Shown piece after piece: positions 61,501-64,000 of a stretch of 64,000 nucleotides of DNA. The notes under the pieces were generated by a model. It had not been told where the DNA came from and searched no databases. It worked only from the letters and a program-made list of their open reading frames with translations. Position numbers and translations under genes: made by a program. The first letter of the stretch is position 1; each line of letters begins with the position of its first letter. The stretch is taken from contig CAWIVN010000028.1 of NCBI GenBank assembly GCA_963839515.1, positions 98,233 to 162,232 on the forward strand. The letters are read 5' to 3'. Origin of the DNA: Fredericiella sp963839515 (GTDB lineage: Bacteria; Chloroflexota; Anaerolineae; Caldilineales; Caldilineaceae).

Positions 61501-62094
61501 ATGCCACGCACTGGGATAATCGACCGCAAGACCGGCGAAACTGATGTACACCTTACATTAGACGTAGACGGCAGCGGCAGAAACGAGATCGACACCGGCA
61601 TCGGTTTTCTAGATCACATGCTCACCCTCTTCGCCGCCCACGGCCTGTTCGACCTGACGGTCAAGGCCGAGGGCGATCTGCATGTGGACGACCACCACTG
61701 CGCCGAGGATGTCTTTATTTGCCTGGGCAAGGCACTCGACCAGGCGCTGGGCGACCGCCGCGGCCTGGTGCGCACGACCCATTCTTTTGTTCCCATGGAC
61801 GAGTCATTGGCCTTTGTCGCCATCGACTTGGGCGGCCGGGCCTACTGCGTCTTCGACGCGCAGTTTGTGACACCGCGCGTGGGCGAGTTGGGGACTGACT
61901 TGATTTTCCACCTATTTGAAACGCTTGCCGTGCACGGGCGTATGAATCTGCATGCGCGGGTGGAATACGGGCGCAACGACCACCATAAGGTCGAAGCATT
62001 GTTCAAGGCACTGGCACGCGCACTGGATGGGGCGACGCAGATCGACCCGCGGCGCCAGGGGGTGCCCAGCACAAAAGGAACATTGACGGCATAG
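61501..62094 (+). CDS. hisB: Imidazoleglycerol-phosphate dehydratase
   Basis: 197 residues, the length of monofunctional HisB. Manganese-binding histidine motifs: LDHMLTLFAAHG, DDHHCAEDV and NDHHKVEALFKALARALDGA, plus SFVPMDESLAFVAIDLGGR. Converts imidazole glycerol phosphate to imidazole acetol phosphate, the HisC substrate. The 146-base gap before it is AT-rich (CATTAACCTTAAAATTAACT) and probably holds a promoter. Confidence 0.96.
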   Translation: MPRTGIIDRKTGETDVHLTLDVDGSGRNEIDTGIGFLDHMLTLFAAHGLFDLTVKAEGDLHVDDHHCAEDVFICLGKALDQALGDRRGLVRTTHSFVPMDESLAFVAIDLGGRAYCVFDAQFVTPRVGELGTDLIFHLFETLAVHGRMNLHARVEYGRNDHHKVEALFKALARALDGATQIDPRRQGVPSTKGTLTA

Positions 62095-62119
62095 CCTGCC
62101 ATTGCAGAATGGAGATCAT

Positions 62120-63880
62120 ATGGACGTCGCTGCGTACGACCAGTTGGCGTTCAACTCGGCGCTACGCGACACGATTCGCGCACTGACCAGCACGCTCAAC
62201 CAAGACGAGGTGCTTGACCGCATTCTCGCCAACGTCGGTCGCGTTGTGCCGCACGACGCTGCCAACGTTGTGCTGCTCGAACCTGCCGACAACACGTGGC
62301 GGCTGGTGCGCTGGAGCGGCTGCGAGCAATACGCCGGCGAGTTGGAGCAGCTCATGACCCGTTCGCTCGCCGGCGCTGAGACGCGCAATCTGCGCCAAAT
62401 CATGGAAACACGGCAGCCCGTCATTGTCGCCGACACAGTCGCCTATGCAGGCTGGGTAGACTTACCCGAATCGCATTGGATTCGCTCGAACCTGGCCGCG
62501 CCCATCTGCAGCAAAGGGCAGGTGCTGGGGGCGCTTATGCTCGACAGCGCCACTCCCTTCTTCTTTACTCCCCTGCATGCCGAATGCCTGATGGCCTTTG
62601 CCGACCAGGCTGCCATCGCCATCGAAAATGCACGCCTGTATACCGCCATGCAGCAGGCGCGCGACGAGGCCGAGGCTGCCAATCGCGCCAAATCGTCTTT
62701 TCTGGCCACGATGAGCCACGAGATCCGAACGCCACTCAATGCCGTGTTAGGCATGGCCACCCTGCTGCTGGATACTCCCCTCAGCAACGAACAAGAAGAA
62801 TGTGTCCAAACGATCTGCATGAGTGGTGACGCGTTGCTGGCCGTCATCAACGACGTCCTCGACCTCTCCAAGATCGAGTCGGGCCACCTGGAGTTGGAGA
62901 TGCGCCCCCTCGACGTGCGTGCTTCCGTGCGCGACGCACTGGATCTGCTGGCGCACCGGGCCAGCGAACAAGGGTTGACGTTGGCCGGGTCTGTCGCCGA
63001 CGACGTGCCGCCGCTGGTGCTGGGTGACGGCGGCCGGCTGCGCCAGGTGCTCATCAACCTGGTAAACAATGGCGTGAAGTTCACCGAACGCGGGAGCGTC
63101 GTCGTCACCGCAGACATTGCCACGCCCGCTGCGCAATCCCCCAACGAGCCGGCAGCGGGACCGCTTGTGATCCACTTTGCCGTGTCGGACACGGGCATCG
63201 GCATCGCGCCCGAACGGATGCACCGGCTATTTCAGTCGTTTTCGCAGCTCGACGTCTCCACTACGCGCCGCTATGGCGGCTCCGGATTGGGACTCGCCAT
63301 CAGCCGCCGTCTCACCGAACTGATGGGCGGCCGTCTATGGGTGGAGAGCACGCCCGGCACGGGTTCTACCTTTCACTTCACGATTACCGTGACGTCTCCC
63401 GCTGGGACCAACGCCGACGACGGGAGCCTCGCACCAGTGCAACATGCGGCGCAGCCGATTGGTGAATTGGGAGCAACCTTCCCTTGCCAAATCCTGGTAG
63501 TGGAAGATAATATCGTCAATCAGAAAGTTGCCCAACGCCTGCTGCGCCGCCTGGGCTACCGCGCCGACATAGCGGCCAACGGGCGCGAGGCAATTGCCGC
63601 ACTGCAGACTCGCGCCTACGACGTGTTGTTTATGGATTTGCACATGCCCGAAATGGACGGTCTGGAAGCAACGCGCATTATACGACAGCAGTTGCCGCGC
63701 GAACATCAACCCATGATCGTTGCCATGACGGCCGCAGCCCTCCTGGAAGACCAGCAGGACAGCGCCGCAGTGGGCATGAATGCGTTTATCACTAAGCCGT
63801 TGCGCATGGAACAGTTGATCGAGGTTTTGCGCTCTGTAGGCCGCGACACGACGCAAGACGGACAGCAGAGTGAGGGGTAG
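62120..63880 (+). CDS. Hybrid histidine kinase: GAF-HisKA-HATPase-REC
   Basis: 586 residues from ATG 62120, with GGAG five bases upstream. GAF domain ~25-170; HisKA with phosphorylatable H200 (FLATMSHEIRTPLNAVLGMA); HATPase with N-box LINLVNNGVKF, G1 DTGIGIAPERM and G2 GGSGLGLAIS; receiver domain ~455-575 with VVEDN and phospho-acceptor D506 (FMDLHMPEMDG) and lysine in ITKPL. No transmembrane segment, so it is cytosolic. No output domain; a partner regulator is expected. The next gene starts right after its stop. Confidence 0.94.
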   Translation: MDVAAYDQLAFNSALRDTIRALTSTLNQDEVLDRILANVGRVVPHDAANVVLLEPADNTWRLVRWSGCEQYAGELEQLMTRSLAGAETRNLRQIMETRQPVIVADTVAYAGWVDLPESHWIRSNLAAPICSKGQVLGALMLDSATPFFFTPLHAECLMAFADQAAIAIENARLYTAMQQARDEAEAANRAKSSFLATMSHEIRTPLNAVLGMATLLLDTPLSNEQEECVQTICMSGDALLAVINDVLDLSKIESGHLELEMRPLDVRASVRDALDLLAHRASEQGLTLAGSVADDVPPLVLGDGGRLRQVLINLVNNGVKFTERGSVVVTADIATPAAQSPNEPAAGPLVIHFAVSDTGIGIAPERMHRLFQSFSQLDVSTTRRYGGSGLGLAISRRLTELMGGRLWVESTPGTGSTFHFTITVTSPAGTNADDGSLAPVQHAAQPIGELGATFPCQILVVEDNIVNQKVAQRLLRRLGYRADIAANGREAIAALQTRAYDVLFMDLHMPEMDGLEATRIIRQQLPREHQPMIVAMTAAALLEDQQDSAAVGMNAFITKPLRMEQLIEVLRSVGRDTTQDGQQSEG

Positions 63881-64000
63881 ATGATCTATAACGTTGAGGA
63901 ACCAGAAGGGCAGAAACCGCCGACGAAAGTGCCGGCCGACAAACAGCCGGTCTACAATGTCCCGGCCGGCAGTTATCCGGCGTATAGCAGCCTGGAATCG
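63881..64000 (+). CDS. Partial protein, N-terminal 40 aa, Pro/Lys-rich
   Basis: ATG immediately follows the kinase stop with GAGGGG as ribosome site, so translation is probably coupled. The visible start, MIYNVEEPEGQKPPTKVPAD followed by a Pro/Tyr-rich stretch, looks like a disordered leader. It runs off the right edge. Family unknown; an output partner of the hybrid kinase is possible but unproven. Confidence 0.6.
   Translation, partial: MIYNVEEPEGQKPPTKVPADKQPVYNVPAGSYPAYSSLES

Overview
The window reads as high-GC chromosomal DNA from a Chloroflexota-type bacterium, possibly Anaerolineae or Caldilineae. That placement is inference from gene content: LytR-CpsA-Psr proteins and an LPTTG-tailed surface nucleotidase (monoderm-like envelope), separate secD and secF, a MalT-like LuxR regulator, an osmoprotectant ABC system, a giant STAND/WD40 protein and many palindromic intergenic repeats. 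No rRNA or tRNA gene and no CRISPR array was seen.

Layout. 0-6.6 kb (minus strand): two LCP cell-wall ligases (the second frameshifted), an HD phosphohydrolase, a CinA-like protein and a CpXC zinc-ribbon protein. 6.7-16.4 kb (plus): a HisC-like aminotransferase, secD-secF, a zinc dehydrogenase, rluB-cmk and the two E1 subunits of a 2-oxoacid dehydrogenase, several with overlapping stops and starts, then a pRiA4b ORF-3-type protein. 16.4-17.8 kb: a radical SAM gene whose apparent stop is a UGA followed in frame by Ala-Glu-Pro and a SECIS-like hairpin, so it is probably a CUAEP-tail selenoprotein. 17.9-23.1 kb: MalT-like regulator, a 68-residue protein and twin quinone-oxidoreductase-like genes. 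23.2-31.5 kb: saccharopine-dehydrogenase-like enzyme, an oligopeptide ABC transporter without ATPases, amidohydrolase, acetyltransferase and two small proteins.

31.6-41.9 kb is an accessory island. Much of it is AT-richer than the flanks, and it is bracketed by two same-orientation copies of an alpha-2-macroglobulin 3' end. It holds an internally deleted Tc/SpvB toxin gene, a metalloprotease interrupted by fascin-like repeats, an EAD1-nSTAND1-transmembrane-WD40 protein with 21 WD repeats, and a decayed type I restriction (HsdR) fragment. This is the best place in the window for an undescribed conflict system.

42-50.8 kb (minus) is the alpha-2-macroglobulin/PBP1C envelope-defence pair, each gene with one frameshift. 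51-53.2 kb (plus) has a two-domain VOC protein and a frameshifted MFS transporter. 53.2-56.7 kb (minus) is a complete OpuC-like osmoprotectant ABC operon. 56.8-64 kb (plus) carries hisD, a surface 5'-nucleotidase, hisC, hisB, a hybrid histidine kinase and the start of another gene. Four otherwise intact genes (LCP2, alpha-2-macroglobulin, pbpC, MFS) each need a single-base correction, so sequencing error must be weighed against real decay.
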